Positions 9,928-20,889 of a DNA stretch of 44,318 nt are shown here, in pieces. A program made the translations under genes and the position numbers. Source of the stretch: Dehalococcoidia bacterium (GTDB lineage Bacteria > Chloroflexota > Dehalococcoidia > Dehalococcoidales > S120); assembly GCA_011192075.1 (NCBI GenBank), contig DUER01000139.1, positions 1-44,318 of the forward strand, written 5' to 3'. Numbering within the stretch: position 1 is the first letter of the stretch; each line of letters opens with the position of its first letter. Under the pieces are notes generated by a model. The model had not been told where the DNA came from, ran no database searches, and worked only from the letters and a program-made list of their open reading frames with translations.

Positions 9928-10647
9928 ATGGAAAGACTTAACAGCGGGGCTACAAAATTAGGGTTGCACCTTAATCCGGGGCAGCTTGATCAGTTCTATA
10001 TCTACTATCAAGAGTTGTTAGATTGGAACCGACGGCTGAACCTTACTTCTATAACTGACTATGAAAACGTGCAAATAAAGCATTTCCTTGATTCTCTCAC
10101 CGTGACCCTGGCCTGGCAGCAACCGATAAGCAGTATGGACTTCCGCCTGATCGATGTCGGTAGCGGTGCTGGACTACCCGGAATACCGCTTAAAATTCTA
10201 TGGCCTGACATAAAGCTGGTGCTGCTTGACTCCACAGCTAAGAAGGCAGTCTTCTTACATCACCTTAAACAGAAACTGGGACTGGATGGTGTTGAAATCG
10301 TGGTGGGACGGGCTGAAGGAGTCGCCTATGACACCCAATATCGGGAGAAGTTTGACGTAGTGCTTTCACGGGCTGTTGCCCCTCTACCAACTCTTGTTGA
10401 ATTAACTTTGCCCTTTTGCACTATTGGTGGCAGCTTCATTGCTCAGAAAAAGGGGGCCATTGACCCAGAAATAAGCCGAGCCAGTCAGGCGATTAGCCTA
10501 CTGGGTGGTAACCTGCGAGAGGTCAAGAGAGTCGACCTGCAAGAATTTACAGATGAGAGATGGTTAGTAATAATAGATAAGGTATCACCAACGTCCGAGC
10601 AATATCCTCGTCGCCCAGGCACACCATCGAAGAGACCGTTGGGGTAA
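9928..10647 (+). CDS. rsmG: 16S rRNA (guanine(527)-N7)-methyltransferase
   Basis: FRLIDVGSGAGLPGIPLKI and VVLSRAVAPLPTLVE motifs; ATG 9928 preferred. Confidence 0.93.
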   Translation: MERLNSGATKLGLHLNPGQLDQFYIYYQELLDWNRRLNLTSITDYENVQIKHFLDSLTVTLAWQQPISSMDFRLIDVGSGAGLPGIPLKILWPDIKLVLLDSTAKKAVFLHHLKQKLGLDGVEIVVGRAEGVAYDTQYREKFDVVLSRAVAPLPTLVELTLPFCTIGGSFIAQKKGAIDPEISRASQAISLLGGNLREVKRVDLQEFTDERWLVIIDKVSPTSEQYPRRPGTPSKRPLG

Positions 10648-10741
10648 CATTTATATAATTAAGTAAGCTTGATAAGCAATTTAAACAAGAGTAAAATATC
10701 ATTGAAAGGTTATAAACTCAGGGTTGTGTGAGGAGGTAAAC

Positions 10742-11623
10742 ATGGAAACCGGGACGTGGAAGGTTAAGACTGGGCTAGCTCAGATGCTGAAGGGTGGAGT
10801 GATTATGGATGTGGTTACTCTAGAGCATGCCAAAACCGCCGAGGTGGCTGGTGCCTGCGCGGTGATGGCATTGGAGAGAGTGCCGGCCGATATTCGGGCT
10901 GCCGGGGGTGTGGCTCGTATGGCAGACCCAACGATTATTGAAGCTATTATGAAAGCAGTGTCTATACCGGTAATGGCTAAGTGTCGCATAGGTCATTTCG
11001 TGGAAGCCCAAGCCCTGCAAGCCCTTGGCGTAGATTACGTAGATGAGTCTGAGGTACTTACCCCGGCTGACGAGAGCCATCACATCTGGAAACATGGCTT
11101 TAAGGTTCCCTTTGTCTGTGGTTGCCGGGACCTAGGTGAAGCATTGCGCCGTATCGGTGAGGGAGCCGCTATGATTAGAACTAAAGGTGAGGCTGGCACC
11201 GGCAATATTGTTGAGGCAGTCAGGCATATGCGAGCCGTTATGGATGGCATCCGCAAATTGGTAAGCACCCCCGAGGAAGAGTTGATGGCGCAGGCTAAGG
11301 AAATGGGGGCACCCTTTGAACTGGTAGCTGAAATACATAAAACAGGGAAACTACCTGTGGTTAATTTTGCCGCTGGTGGGGTAGCTACCCCAACCGATGC
11401 AGCCCTGATGATGCAGCTAGGCGCTGATGGCGTCTTTGTTGGCTCAGGCATATTTAAATCCTCTAACCCTGAAGTTAGAGCCAGGGCTATTGTCAGAGCA
11501 ACCACCCACTTTCGAGACCCCGAAATCATCGCCGAGGTCTCCAAAAACCTCGGAGAAGCCATGCCCGGACTAGACATAAAGCAAATTCCTGCTGAGGAGC
11601 TGCTGGCACCTAGAGGGTGGTAG
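10742..11623 (+). CDS. pdxS: Pyridoxal 5'-phosphate synthase lyase subunit
   Basis: Canonical PdxS sequence ([36 protein letters not shown]...); AGGAGG upstream. Confidence 0.98.
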   Translation: METGTWKVKTGLAQMLKGGVIMDVVTLEHAKTAEVAGACAVMALERVPADIRAAGGVARMADPTIIEAIMKAVSIPVMAKCRIGHFVEAQALQALGVDYVDESEVLTPADESHHIWKHGFKVPFVCGCRDLGEALRRIGEGAAMIRTKGEAGTGNIVEAVRHMRAVMDGIRKLVSTPEEELMAQAKEMGAPFELVAEIHKTGKLPVVNFAAGGVATPTDAALMMQLGADGVFVGSGIFKSSNPEVRARAIVRATTHFRDPEIIAEVSKNLGEAMPGLDIKQIPAEELLAPRGW

Positions 11624-11624
11624 G

Positions 11625-12200
11625 ATGAGAATAGGCGTTCTCGCTGCGCAGGGAGCCTTCGTTGAGCATATAGCTAGGCTGTGCCGACTGGAAGTAGAGG
11701 CTCTAGCCGTCCGCTTACCCCATGAACTGGCCAGCTTGGACGGGCTAATCATTCCCGGTGGAGAAAGTACCGCCATCAGCAAGTTGATGCTAGATTATAA
11801 TTTGACAGGCGAGATAAGAAATCTGGCTAAAAATGGTCTGCCAATCTTAGGAACCTGCGCCGGTATGATAATCCTAGCCAATGCGACTCCAGACTTGGAG
11901 GTAGAACCCCTGGGATTGATGAATATAATGGTTAGACGTAATGCCTTCGGCAGGCAAATAGATAGCTTTGAGACTGAGCTTTCCATACCGGTGCTAGGGA
12001 AGAAACCCTTTACCGGCATATTCATTCGAGCCCCAATAATCGAACAGGCAACCAGTGAAGTAGAGATACTAGCTAAGCTGGCCGATGGCACCAGCGTCGC
12101 TGCCAGACAAGGAAAGCTACTGGCTTGTGCCTTTCACCCCGAGTTGACTGACGACCTGAGATTTCACCAATACTTTATAGGTATCGTTACCGGTAATTAA
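11625..12200 (+). CDS. pdxT: Pyridoxal 5'-phosphate synthase glutaminase subunit
   Basis: IGVLAAQGAFVEH, IPGGESTAI, GTCAGMI, AFHPELT. Confidence 0.97.
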   Translation: MRIGVLAAQGAFVEHIARLCRLEVEALAVRLPHELASLDGLIIPGGESTAISKLMLDYNLTGEIRNLAKNGLPILGTCAGMIILANATPDLEVEPLGLMNIMVRRNAFGRQIDSFETELSIPVLGKKPFTGIFIRAPIIEQATSEVEILAKLADGTSVAARQGKLLACAFHPELTDDLRFHQYFIGIVTGN

Positions 12201-12217
12201 ACATTTAGGGGGCATTT

Positions 12218-13720
12218 TTGCAAAAGGTAATCACCGATGACTTGGATGCTCTGCTTGATATTTTACCGCCACATATTCGACAGCCCCTGTGCCAGCAACA
12301 AGACATCAGTGACCTATTAGAGGTAGTGCTGGATTTGGGTCGCCCCCCTGAAGCCCGCTTCCCTCAGCGGGAAGTAGTCTTAAGCCCTCAGGAAGTCAAC
12401 GAGCAGGATATCGACTATGTAACCTCACGTATCAGCAGCTTCGGTGGTGACAATCGGGCCGGGATTGAGCGCACCCTGCATCGCATCTCAGCAATTCGTA
12501 ATCGCAAAGGGCGTATTGTTGGGCTTACCTGCCGCTTGGGCCGAGCCGTTTTTGGCACCATAAAAATTATTGAAGACCTTATCCGGTCAGGAAGGAGTAT
12601 CCTGCTGCTGGGTCGTCCCGGGGTAGGCAAGACAACTATGCTACGCGAGGTAGCCCGAGTGTTAGCCGATGACCTGGGCAAACGGGTTATCATTGTCGAC
12701 ACCTCAAATGAGATTGCCGGTGATGGTGATATTCCCCATCCCGCCATTGGACATGCCCGGCGGATGCAGGTAACTACTCCCTCTATGCAACATGCAGTAA
12801 TGATTGAAGCCATAGAAAACCACATGCCTGAGGTAATCGTGATTGATGAAATTGGCACTGAGCTTGAGGCTCAGGCAGCACGAACTATTGCTGAGCGTGG
12901 GGTTCAACTGGTAGGCACTGCCCATGGTAACACCCTGGATAATCTGATGATGAACCCTACTCTGGCTGACCTTATTGGAGGTATCCAGGCGGTCACCTAG
13001 GGTGATGAAGAGGCGAAAAGAAGGGGCACCCAGAAATCCATACTGGAGCGCAGGGCACCGCCTACTTTTGATATCGTGGTTGAAATTCAGGAGTGGGATA
13101 AGGTAGCTATTCATCCTGATGTTGGCGAAGCCGTTGACGCTATCCTGCGTGTTCAACCTACAGCCACCGAGACTCGCTGGCTGGATGAGACGGGAGAGGT
13201 CATAATAGAAAAGGAAGAGCCGGTTATCACTGGAAAAAGGGCTAGAGTTAAGCGACCGGTTAAGGAGGGCGAGCCGCACAAGCTTTACCTCTTCGGTGTA
13301 AATCGGGTACGACTGGAGCAAATAGCCAACGAGATGCAACTGAGCCTAAATATAGTCAACAACCTAAACGATGCCAACCTGTTTATAACCTCTAAAAGCT
13401 ACTATCGGCGAAAGCCACAAAAGGTCAGGGATGCTGAACCGGCTAACCTGCCCATCTATGTCCTCAAGAGTAACACTCCACCCCAAATCAGGCAGCTGTT
13501 AAGTACTATCTATCCTCGGGATGGGACAGACTTCTTCAAGCTTGCCTTAAGTGAGGCAGAAGAAGCTGTTATCAAGGTTAAGAGCGGTGAGGAGGCAGTA
13601 GAGCTCAGCCCACGGAGTGCCTATATTCGTCGCCTACAGCACCTCATAGCTAAAAGAAACGAACTATCCTCACGAAGCCAGGGCAAAGACCCCAATAGGC
13701 GGGTGAGGATTTATAAGTAA
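12218..13720 (+). pseudogene. SpoIIIAA/Ycf45-like AAA ATPase with C-terminal R3H domain, interrupted by in-frame TAG at 12998-13000
   Basis: Two ORFs in the same frame (13076-12218 = 858 = 3x286) split by TAG; read-through ...[36 protein letters not shown]... is continuous family sequence. Walker [10 protein letters not shown]. Confidence 0.85.
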
Positions 13721-13732
13721 AAAGGAAACATT

Positions 13733-14359
13733 ATGGCTCTGTTCATTACCTTTGAGGGAGGGGAGGGTACAGGCAAGAGCCTCCAGGCTGGGGCATTATA
13801 CAGAAAGCTATCACAGTTAGCTATTTCAGCATTACTAACCCATGAGCCGGGTGGTACTCCATTTGGTCAGAAAATAGGTCGCTGGCTAAAATGGGCTCAG
13901 GATATAGATATATCACCACTAACCGAGCTACTGTTGTTTAATGCCTCCCGCAGCCAATTAGTAACTGAAGTAATCCAACCCAGCTTGAAAAATGGGAAAA
14001 TCGTTACCTGTGACCGCTATGCTGACTCTACCACCGCCTATCAAAGCTATGGGCGGGGATTAGATTTGGAAATGGTCAGGGCGATCAATAATGCTGCCAC
14101 TCAGGGATTAAAGTCTGATCTGACAGTTTTGCTGGATATGACGGCTGAGAATGGGCTTGCCCGTAAAAGCCCCGGAAAACAAGACCGTTTTGAGCAGGAG
14201 AATATAGCCTTCCATCAAAGGGTAAGGGAAGGTTACCTCAAGATAGCAGCTAGTGACCCAGAGCGATGGCTGGTAATAGACGCCGCGCAGAGCAAAGAGA
14301 GAATAGCCCAGATTATCTGGCAAAGGGTAAGCCAACTGCTTTCAAGTCAAGGAGGCTAA
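13733..14359 (+). CDS. tmk: Thymidylate kinase
   Basis: FITFEGGEGTGKS, HEPGGTPFGQ, DRYADSTTAYQ. Confidence 0.96.
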   Translation: MALFITFEGGEGTGKSLQAGALYRKLSQLAISALLTHEPGGTPFGQKIGRWLKWAQDIDISPLTELLLFNASRSQLVTEVIQPSLKNGKIVTCDRYADSTTAYQSYGRGLDLEMVRAINNAATQGLKSDLTVLLDMTAENGLARKSPGKQDRFEQENIAFHQRVREGYLKIAASDPERWLVIDAAQSKERIAQIIWQRVSQLLSSQGG

Positions 14360-14362
14360 AAT

Positions 14363-15436
14363 ATGCCCCAAAAGCGGGTTGCGGTAGCTATGAGCGGTGG
14401 GGTGGATTCGTCACTGGCTGCCGCCCTATTGATAGAAGCCGGCTATGAGGTAGTTGGTGTCACCATGCAAATTTGGCCTTCGGCTCAGCCAGCTTTTGGT
14501 GGCTGTTGCGGACTTGAAGCGGTAGAAGATGCTAAAAGGGTCGCTTATAAGCTGGGCTTCCCTCATTATGTGATGAATCTTAGGGATATTTTTACCCGAA
14601 TGGTTATTGCCGATTTCTGCCAGGAGTATAGCCTGGGGAGGACACCAAATCCTTGTATCAGGTGCAACCAGTATATTAAGTTTGATGCTCTGCTCGAGAG
14701 AATTAAGCAGTTAGACGCCGATTTCATAGCTACCGGACACTATGCCAGAATCGAGCAGTCACCGGATGGCTATCGCTTACTGAAAGCAGTTGACCAAACT
14801 AAAGACCAGTCCTATTTCCTTTATACTTTGGGGCAAAAGGAGCTTCAACACCTGCTACTGCCCTTAGGCAACCTGCGTAAAGTGGAGGTAAGAGAACTGG
14901 CTGCCAAACTAAGCTTGTCCGTCAGCACCAAGCGTGATAGCCAGGATGTTTGCTTTGTGCCTGATAATGACTATCGGTCATTTCTAGCCAGTCGCATCCC
15001 CCTCAAATCTGGAGACATCATTGACACCGAGGGCAAGGTTTTGGGCAAACACAAGGGTTTAGCCCAATATACGGTGGGACAAAGGCAAGGCTTGGGGCTT
15101 GCCTCAAATAGGCGCCTATATGTGACAAAGCTTGATGCCACCAGTAATAGACTGGTGGTAGGCACTAAAGACCAGCTTTTAGGTGATACGCTCATTGCCA
15201 ACAAGCTAAGCTGGGTGTCAGGTAAGGTGTCTAATGAGCCTATTAGCATAATGGCTAAAGTCCGCTACAAGTCACCTGAGACAACAGCTAGGCTCCGCCT
15301 TAAAAACGGGGTAGCGGAGGTCCAGTTTTATCAGCCTCAGTGGGCAATTACTCCGGGACAGTCCGTAGCATTCTACCAAGGTGACGTTGTCCTGGGTGGG
15401 GGGATAATCCAAGATGCAGGTGCCGTCGTTAGCTGA
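14363..15436 (+). CDS. mnmA: tRNA-specific 2-thiouridylase
   Basis: [39 protein letters not shown]. Confidence 0.97.
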   Translation: MPQKRVAVAMSGGVDSSLAAALLIEAGYEVVGVTMQIWPSAQPAFGGCCGLEAVEDAKRVAYKLGFPHYVMNLRDIFTRMVIADFCQEYSLGRTPNPCIRCNQYIKFDALLERIKQLDADFIATGHYARIEQSPDGYRLLKAVDQTKDQSYFLYTLGQKELQHLLLPLGNLRKVEVRELAAKLSLSVSTKRDSQDVCFVPDNDYRSFLASRIPLKSGDIIDTEGKVLGKHKGLAQYTVGQRQGLGLASNRRLYVTKLDATSNRLVVGTKDQLLGDTLIANKLSWVSGKVSNEPISIMAKVRYKSPETTARLRLKNGVAEVQFYQPQWAITPGQSVAFYQGDVVLGGGIIQDAGAVVS

Positions 15437-16043
15437 AGAAATGGAGCTTAGGGCACAGGGTTATCAGCTTATCGCTGGTATTGATGAGGTGGGACGTGGT
15501 GCCTTAGCCGGTCCAGTAGTAGCCGCAGCCGTTATTCTGCCCTGCCAGATAGATACTCCCTGGCTAAACCAGGTGAGAGACAGCAAGCAGTTAAGCCCAG
15601 CCCGACGCCAGCTTTTGTTTGGGCACATCCGTGAGGTAGCCATATCGGTAGGCATTGGTATGGTTCACCACGAGGTAATAGATGACCAGGGTATAGCTAA
15701 GGCGACCCGGCTGGCTATGAAGTCAGCTATAGACTACCTGTCGCCATCACCTGAGACCCTCCTTATAGATCATATCCGTCTTCCCGAGGTGCCACTACCT
15801 CAAAAGGGAATAACTAATGGAGATGAATTGTGCTTGTCAATTGCATGTGCCTCTATTGTGGCCAAAGTTACCCGAGACCGCCTGATGATAGAGCTTGATA
15901 GTATCTATCCCGCCTATAGATTGGCTGACCACAAAGGTTATGGCACCAAGGCGCACTTATTCTGCCTCTACCAACTGGGACCGTCTCCTATTCATCGCCG
16001 GTCCTTCCGACCAATTAGTGATATAATTCAGGAGCGTTTATGA
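15414..16043 (+). CDS. rnhB: Ribonuclease HII
   Basis: [36 protein letters not shown]; overlaps mnmA 3' end. Confidence 0.96.
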   Translation: MQVPSLAEEMELRAQGYQLIAGIDEVGRGALAGPVVAAAVILPCQIDTPWLNQVRDSKQLSPARRQLLFGHIREVAISVGIGMVHHEVIDDQGIAKATRLAMKSAIDYLSPSPETLLIDHIRLPEVPLPQKGITNGDELCLSIACASIVAKVTRDRLMIELDSIYPAYRLADHKGYGTKAHLFCLYQLGPSPIHRRSFRPISDIIQERL

Positions 16044-16112
16044 CGGGAAGAGAAAGAGGATAAGTAGCCAAATAAGGAATCAAGAAATATAAAGGAGCTA
16101 ATATAAAGCGCT

Positions 16113-17129
16113 ATGATAGTCGAAATGACAACAGGTGCCACTCCAGAGGAGATAGATGGCGTGGTGCAAAGGGCTAAGTCACTGGGACTAAATATCCAGT
16201 TGAATTTCGGCACTGACAGAATGGTGGTCGCCATTCTAGGAAGCAATACAGGACAGTTATCTACAGATATCTTTGCCGTGTTCCCCGGGGTAGCGAGCGT
16301 AACCCGGGTTATGAAGCCTTACAAGCTCGCCTCTAGGGAATTTAAGGCAGAGGACAGCCTAGTTTTCATTGATGGGATTGAGATTGGGGGTAGGCGTATT
16401 GTAGTTATGGCAGGGCCTTGTGCCGTGGAGAGTGAAGAACAGCTTATGGAGGCGGCTAAGGCAGTAAAAGAGTCTGGAGCCAGCGTTTTGCGTGGTGGCG
16501 CCTTTAAACCACGTACTTCCCCCTTCAGTTTTCAGGGTCTGGAAAAAGCTGGGCTTGAACTACTAGCGCAAGCAAAGGAGCATTTTGGTATACCAGTGAT
16601 TACCGAAGTAGTTGACCCTCACGATGTCAACCTGGTAGCCAAGTTTGTCGATATCCTTCAAGTTGGTTCCCGCAATATGCAGAACTTCGCCCTGCTAATT
16701 AATGTTGGCAAAAGTAATAGTCCTGTCGTTCTGAAACGCGGGTTTTCGTGCACTATTACTGAGTGGCTTACCGCGGCCGACTATCTGCTGGCAGAGGGAA
16801 ATAACCAAGTCATTCTTTGTGAGAGGGGAATCAGAACTTTTGAGGATAGCACTCGTTTTTCTCTGGATATTTCTTCCATACCAGTAATTAAGAGAAACAG
16901 CCACTTGCCAGTGATTGTTGACCCTAGCCACGCTGCCGGCCACTACTCACTGGTACCAGCGATAGCCAAAGCAGCTGTGGCGGCTGGCGCTGATGGGCTT
17001 CTCATTGAGGTTCACCCCAATCCCAAAGAAGCCCTGGTAGATGGTCTTCAGTCTCTAACACCGTCAGCCTTCGCTAGGTTGATGGAAGAACTCAGACCAA
17101 TTGCCAAATCTGTAGGCAGACATATGTAG
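16113..17129 (+). CDS. aroF: 3-deoxy-7-phosphoheptulonate synthase (AroF/KDPG-like type I with N-terminal ferredoxin-like domain)
   Basis: VVMAGPCAVESEEQ, RGGAFKPRTSPFSFQG, PVIVDPSHAAG. Confidence 0.95.
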   Translation: MIVEMTTGATPEEIDGVVQRAKSLGLNIQLNFGTDRMVVAILGSNTGQLSTDIFAVFPGVASVTRVMKPYKLASREFKAEDSLVFIDGIEIGGRRIVVMAGPCAVESEEQLMEAAKAVKESGASVLRGGAFKPRTSPFSFQGLEKAGLELLAQAKEHFGIPVITEVVDPHDVNLVAKFVDILQVGSRNMQNFALLINVGKSNSPVVLKRGFSCTITEWLTAADYLLAEGNNQVILCERGIRTFEDSTRFSLDISSIPVIKRNSHLPVIVDPSHAAGHYSLVPAIAKAAVAAGADGLLIEVHPNPKEALVDGLQSLTPSAFARLMEELRPIAKSVGRHM

Positions 17130-17154
17130 TCATGAATGCAATCCTATAAGAGAA

Positions 17155-17520
17155 ATGAAACGGAAAGATACTGGAATCCTGGGGGAAAAACTGGCTAAGG
17201 ATTTTCTTGAAAGGCGAGGCTACCGTATCGTTGAAACTAACTACCGCTACCCCGGAGATGAAATTGACATCGTAGCTAAGCATAAAGACTACCTGGTCTT
17301 TATTGAAGTAAGAACGAAAAAGAGCCTGGAGTTTGGTAGTCCTGAAGAATCAATCACGCCGGCCAAGAAAGCAAGGATGAAGGCGACTACCGCTTACTAC
17401 CAATAAATCCATGATAATTTGCCCTCGTTATGGAGCATTGATGTGGTGGCAGTAGAACTAGACCAAAAGGGGAAGCTATCACGAATTGAGCTTATTGAAA
17501 ATGCAGTAAGCGACCTGTAG
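17155..17520 (+). pseudogene. YraN/UPF0102 family nuclease-like protein, interrupted by in-frame TAA at 17404-17406
   Basis: GEKLAKDFLERRGYRIVETNYRYPGDEIDIVAKHKDYLVFIEVRTKKS...TAYYQ*IHDNLPSLWSIDVVAVELDQKGKLSRIELIENAVSDL*; both halves in same frame. Confidence 0.85.
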
Positions 17521-17587
17521 AGATTTTGAGATTGTTTACTAACCTTACCCCCTTATCCCCCTCTTCTTTATAGGAGTTCACAATTTT

Positions 17588-19552
17588 TCAAAGGTCTTCA
17601 TGAGGAGTAGCAATCCGTGCGTCTTTTATAATATCTTCGAGCCCAAGCTCCATTAGCTTTGCTTTTGTTTGAAGGCCGCTTTCTACGTCCCATCCCCTAA
17701 GCTGGTAGTATTCATCTTTCATCTTTTCAAATTTTTCCCTATCAACTACAGCGCCCATTCTAGATATTATTTCCCCTTCTTTCCCCGGTACTTGGGATTC
17801 GGGATTAAGGCCGGGTTTTTTAGCCAAAGGTATGGTGTGGTCAAACTCTGGGAGACTATCACCTTCTCTTCCTCTGTGTCCTTCCCTGATGAGTATTGCT
17901 CTTTGCAGATTAAATACTCTCTCTCCAATCTTATCAAGTCCCTGCTCATCCATTTCCCTTCCTGTAACTGCAGAAAAGATATGGCTGGGGAGAGTGGGGT
18001 CACCTACATGTTCCTTGGAGTGTTTAACAGCCATCAGTGGCCAGGCGAAATCGCAGAGGATAAGGCACTCTTTGATGTACACCCGGTCTTGGAGCTTCTT
18101 CGCTGCTAGGGCTTTTCCTTCGTAAGTGGAGAAGTCCAGCGCAATCTCACTGCCAAGGAATTTCTTGGCAATAGAACGGATAACATCATTAGAGACGTAA
18201 GCACCCTCTATTTGATTACACCAATCCCACCATAGATGGACTGGAAAAATTACTTCATGTAGCTGGGGCATAGGAAGCCTGGGTTCCGTGGCGAATGAAA
18301 GTCCTGTTGTGATATATATCCTAGGCTCATAGGGATACGCTGTCCCCGTGCGGTAATTAATATATCCTAATTGCTCCTTGGCTTTACTTCCCACCACATC
18401 CGCCGCTTTAACGATTCCCTGAGCCAGTATATCCCCAAACCCCTCTCTTAGTGATATTTTCCTGGCTAAGGTCTGTATAAACTCAAGGCTCATTATTTTT
18501 GATATGGGAATTCCTGTGTTTTCATCTGTCAGAATTCCTGCTCTGTAACAACTCCCAAGCCACCCAATTATCGACCCCATAGTCAGCACATCAAGGCCAT
18601 AGTCATTACAAATTTTGCTGGCATGAAAGTGGTCATCGTTCCACTCTCCCATTTTTTTAGTCGGGTCGGCATAGAATACAGCAGCGACACACAAATATTT
18701 TCCCCTCTCGCCATTTTCTGCTTCATAAGTTGCCCTTATACAGCCACTTATGCAACCATAGCAAGCATCTCTTTTTAATTTTGGATTTAACTTTAGATTT
18801 TCTGGAACATAGGCTGCCCATATGCGGTGGGGTCCGGAAAATATGAACCGTGAATCTTTCTTTAGTTCGCGAGCGTATTTTACCAGTTCTTGAAGTTTGT
18901 CTGGATTGGCTGCTATTACTTTTCTATTATTGGTTCCTACGGCTATAGCCTTTAGTTTCTTAGAACCCATAACCGCTCCGAAGCCACCAGAAGCAGAGGA
19001 GTCATCCTCGGCAATGACGTTAGCCATAACCGCCATATTATCACCGGCGGGGCCAATGGCGGCTACCCTTATATCCCGGCCTAGCGTTCCCTTTAATATT
19101 TCGCGCACTTCAATTGCTCCCTTGCCCCAGAGGGAGGAAGCGTCTCTTATCTCAACATTACCATCTTGTATCAACAGATAAACAGGCTTATCTGCTCTAC
19201 CTTGAATTACTATCGCATCGTAACCGGCAAATTTGAGCCAGGCACCCCAGCTTCCACCTAAATTAGCATAGGAAAAGGTCTCAGGGGTAACAGTAGGAGA
19301 TTTGCCACAAACCTGCCATCTAGAACCAGCCAATCCAGCAAATCCCGCTAACGGTCCGTTAGCAAATATCAATCGGTTTTCTGGGTCGAAAGACTTAGCC
19401 TTTGGTGAAACCTCATCCCAATAGATTTTAGCACCAACTCCTCTCCCCCCAACAAATCTATTAGTGTAATCCATGGTAGGTACGTCTACCGTAGTCCCCT
19501 GGGATAAATCTACCCTTAGGATTTTTCCAGCATATCCAAATTCACTCCCCAT
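17588..19552 (-). CDS. Aldehyde:ferredoxin oxidoreductase family protein, second paralog
   Basis: GGRGVGAKIYWDEV, GGFGAVMGSKKLKAIAVG, CYGCISGC cluster motif; 654 aa. Confidence 0.9.
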   Translation of the reverse strand: MGSEFGYAGKILRVDLSQGTTVDVPTMDYTNRFVGGRGVGAKIYWDEVSPKAKSFDPENRLIFANGPLAGFAGLAGSRWQVCGKSPTVTPETFSYANLGGSWGAWLKFAGYDAIVIQGRADKPVYLLIQDGNVEIRDASSLWGKGAIEVREILKGTLGRDIRVAAIGPAGDNMAVMANVIAEDDSSASGGFGAVMGSKKLKAIAVGTNNRKVIAANPDKLQELVKYARELKKDSRFIFSGPHRIWAAYVPENLKLNPKLKRDACYGCISGCIRATYEAENGERGKYLCVAAVFYADPTKKMGEWNDDHFHASKICNDYGLDVLTMGSIIGWLGSCYRAGILTDENTGIPISKIMSLEFIQTLARKISLREGFGDILAQGIVKAADVVGSKAKEQLGYINYRTGTAYPYEPRIYITTGLSFATEPRLPMPQLHEVIFPVHLWWDWCNQIEGAYVSNDVIRSIAKKFLGSEIALDFSTYEGKALAAKKLQDRVYIKECLILCDFAWPLMAVKHSKEHVGDPTLPSHIFSAVTGREMDEQGLDKIGERVFNLQRAILIREGHRGREGDSLPEFDHTIPLAKKPGLNPESQVPGKEGEIISRMGAVVDREKFEKMKDEYYQLRGWDVESGLQTKAKLMELGLEDIIKDARIATPHEDL

Positions 19553-19613
19553 TTTGGGATACCTCCTTTGGCGGAATCTTACTACGTTTTTCCTACTGAA
19601 TCAAGTGGGGGTA

Positions 19614-19675
19614 TTGACAAACTCTCAAAACAGGACTACATTAGAGTTCCAACATATGAACTGACCTTAAAATAA
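19614..19675 (+). repeat. Dispersed promoter-like repeat, copy A (TTGACA-17-TACATT)
   Basis: Shares CAGGACTA...GTTCCAACATRTGAA...ACCTTAAAA with 27855-27918. Confidence 0.65.
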
Positions 19676-19712
19676 CCGAAATTAGGTTAGGGAAAGGGTA
19701 TGGCAAAATGAT

Positions 19713-19850
19713 ATGGAATTTTCAGATTCATGGTTGTGGCTCATATTCGTAATCGCTGGTCTCTTCTTTGTCTTATTGGAACTCATCATTGGGGTGGAGA
19801 CTGGCCTTGACCTGGTATTCATAGGCTCCGCCTTGCTTTCTTCGGCTTAG
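19713..19850 (+). CDS. Small NfeD-like membrane protein fragment (45 aa), possibly truncated by frameshift
   Basis: MEFSDSWLWLIFVIAGLFFVLLELIIGVETGLDLVFIGSALLSSA*; downstream of repeat copy A. Confidence 0.35.
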   Translation: MEFSDSWLWLIFVIAGLFFVLLELIIGVETGLDLVFIGSALLSSA

Positions 19851-19910
19851 TTACAACAACATCTAATGTGGTCCGTTTTCTATGAGTCTTGCCCTAGCGC
19901 TGCGCTTTTT

Positions 19911-20567
19911 CTACTTTTTCGAGATTGTTGGTGCCTGTCTGATATACTTATCATTCTCAGCTATATCTAGCATAAAAATGGCTACACTTCTTCTACTAAT
20001 AGTCATTCTAGGTTTGGGAACTCCCTTAAAACTCACCTGAATCTCTTCAGTCTTTTGAGAGTCAGTTAGTGACATTGGCCGAACTACTATCCAATCTAAA
20101 TCCGATTCTTTTAACAATTTTTCCTGCTCCCCATGTTCTTTATAAGCATACCTCATGGTACTGTAACTAATCAGCAATTTAAACCATCCTGGAACTTCTG
20201 TAATAGAATCTCCTGCTCCGTGAGCACTCATAGTAATAATTCGTTTTATTCTTTCTTCGTGCATTACATTAATCATATTTCTAATGCTTGATGATATAAA
20301 GTCCTTAGGGGTTCTGAGTTTCGCCCATGGCCAATTGGAATTCGTAGAAATGTTTAATGTATTGAAAACTACCTCTGCTCCGTTTATGGCTTTTCTTAGA
20401 TCATCAATGTTGCTGGGAGTACCTTTAATTACTTGCAGATTAGATGATTCTGATTTTAGCTTTTCAGGATATCTTACTAAAGCATTGATTTGATGGCCTC
20501 TTCGCAGCCCCTCTTCAATAAGCTGAATGCCTGTTCTACCGGTGCCTCCTAAAATAAGAATTTTCAT
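19911..20567 (-). CDS. NAD(P)-binding NmrA-like/atypical SDR protein
   Basis: MKILILGGTGRTGIQLIEEGLRRGHQINALVR. Confidence 0.85.
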   Translation of the reverse strand: MKILILGGTGRTGIQLIEEGLRRGHQINALVRYPEKLKSESSNLQVIKGTPSNIDDLRKAINGAEVVFNTLNISTNSNWPWAKLRTPKDFISSSIRNMINVMHEERIKRIITMSAHGAGDSITEVPGWFKLLISYSTMRYAYKEHGEQEKLLKESDLDWIVVRPMSLTDSQKTEEIQVSFKGVPKPRMTISRRSVAIFMLDIAENDKYIRQAPTISKK

Positions 20568-20609
20568 ATTTCCTCTTTCCTCCTCTATATAGGTCTGGCT
20601 GACAAGTTA

Positions 20610-20741
20610 TTATATCCCAAATATGTGGTATATCCCCCAGTCTTTAGGGCGATATTCTACCACACATCTGGGATAATAGCCAGCACAACCGGTGAGCAGG
20701 AAGATAGATACAATAAGCGCGAAGGTTAAGTATTTTTTCAT
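20610..20741 (-). CDS. Small lipoprotein (43 aa)
   Basis: MKKYLTFALIVSIFLLTGCAGYYPRCVVEYRPKDWGIYHIFGI*; lipobox LTGC. Confidence 0.5.
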   Translation of the reverse strand: MKKYLTFALIVSIFLLTGCAGYYPRCVVEYRPKDWGIYHIFGI

Positions 20742-20889
20742 AGGGAGCATTGCTAACACTCAGCATGGGAATAGAATAACACCGTAGTAATACGAGTAGG
20801 TGAGCAACGGTGTGGTACAAACTGGCTTTTCTCCTCTTTGCGTTATCTTTTGTGATAGGAGTGTAGGCGCCAGTGATACCTTCTAACGT

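Noticed and set aside
10780-11577. Multiple antisense ORFs across pdxS (and similarly across carB, ilvD, mnmA, thiC)
   Set aside because: They lie opposite strongly conserved genes, have no recognisable domains, and are expected from biased codon usage.
12998-13000. Pyrrolysine/recoded amber explanation for the TAG in the ATPase
   Set aside because: Position appears to be Leu in the family, TAG is used as an ordinary stop elsewhere (for example ilvD), and no Pyl genes are in the window; kept only as a checkable alternative.
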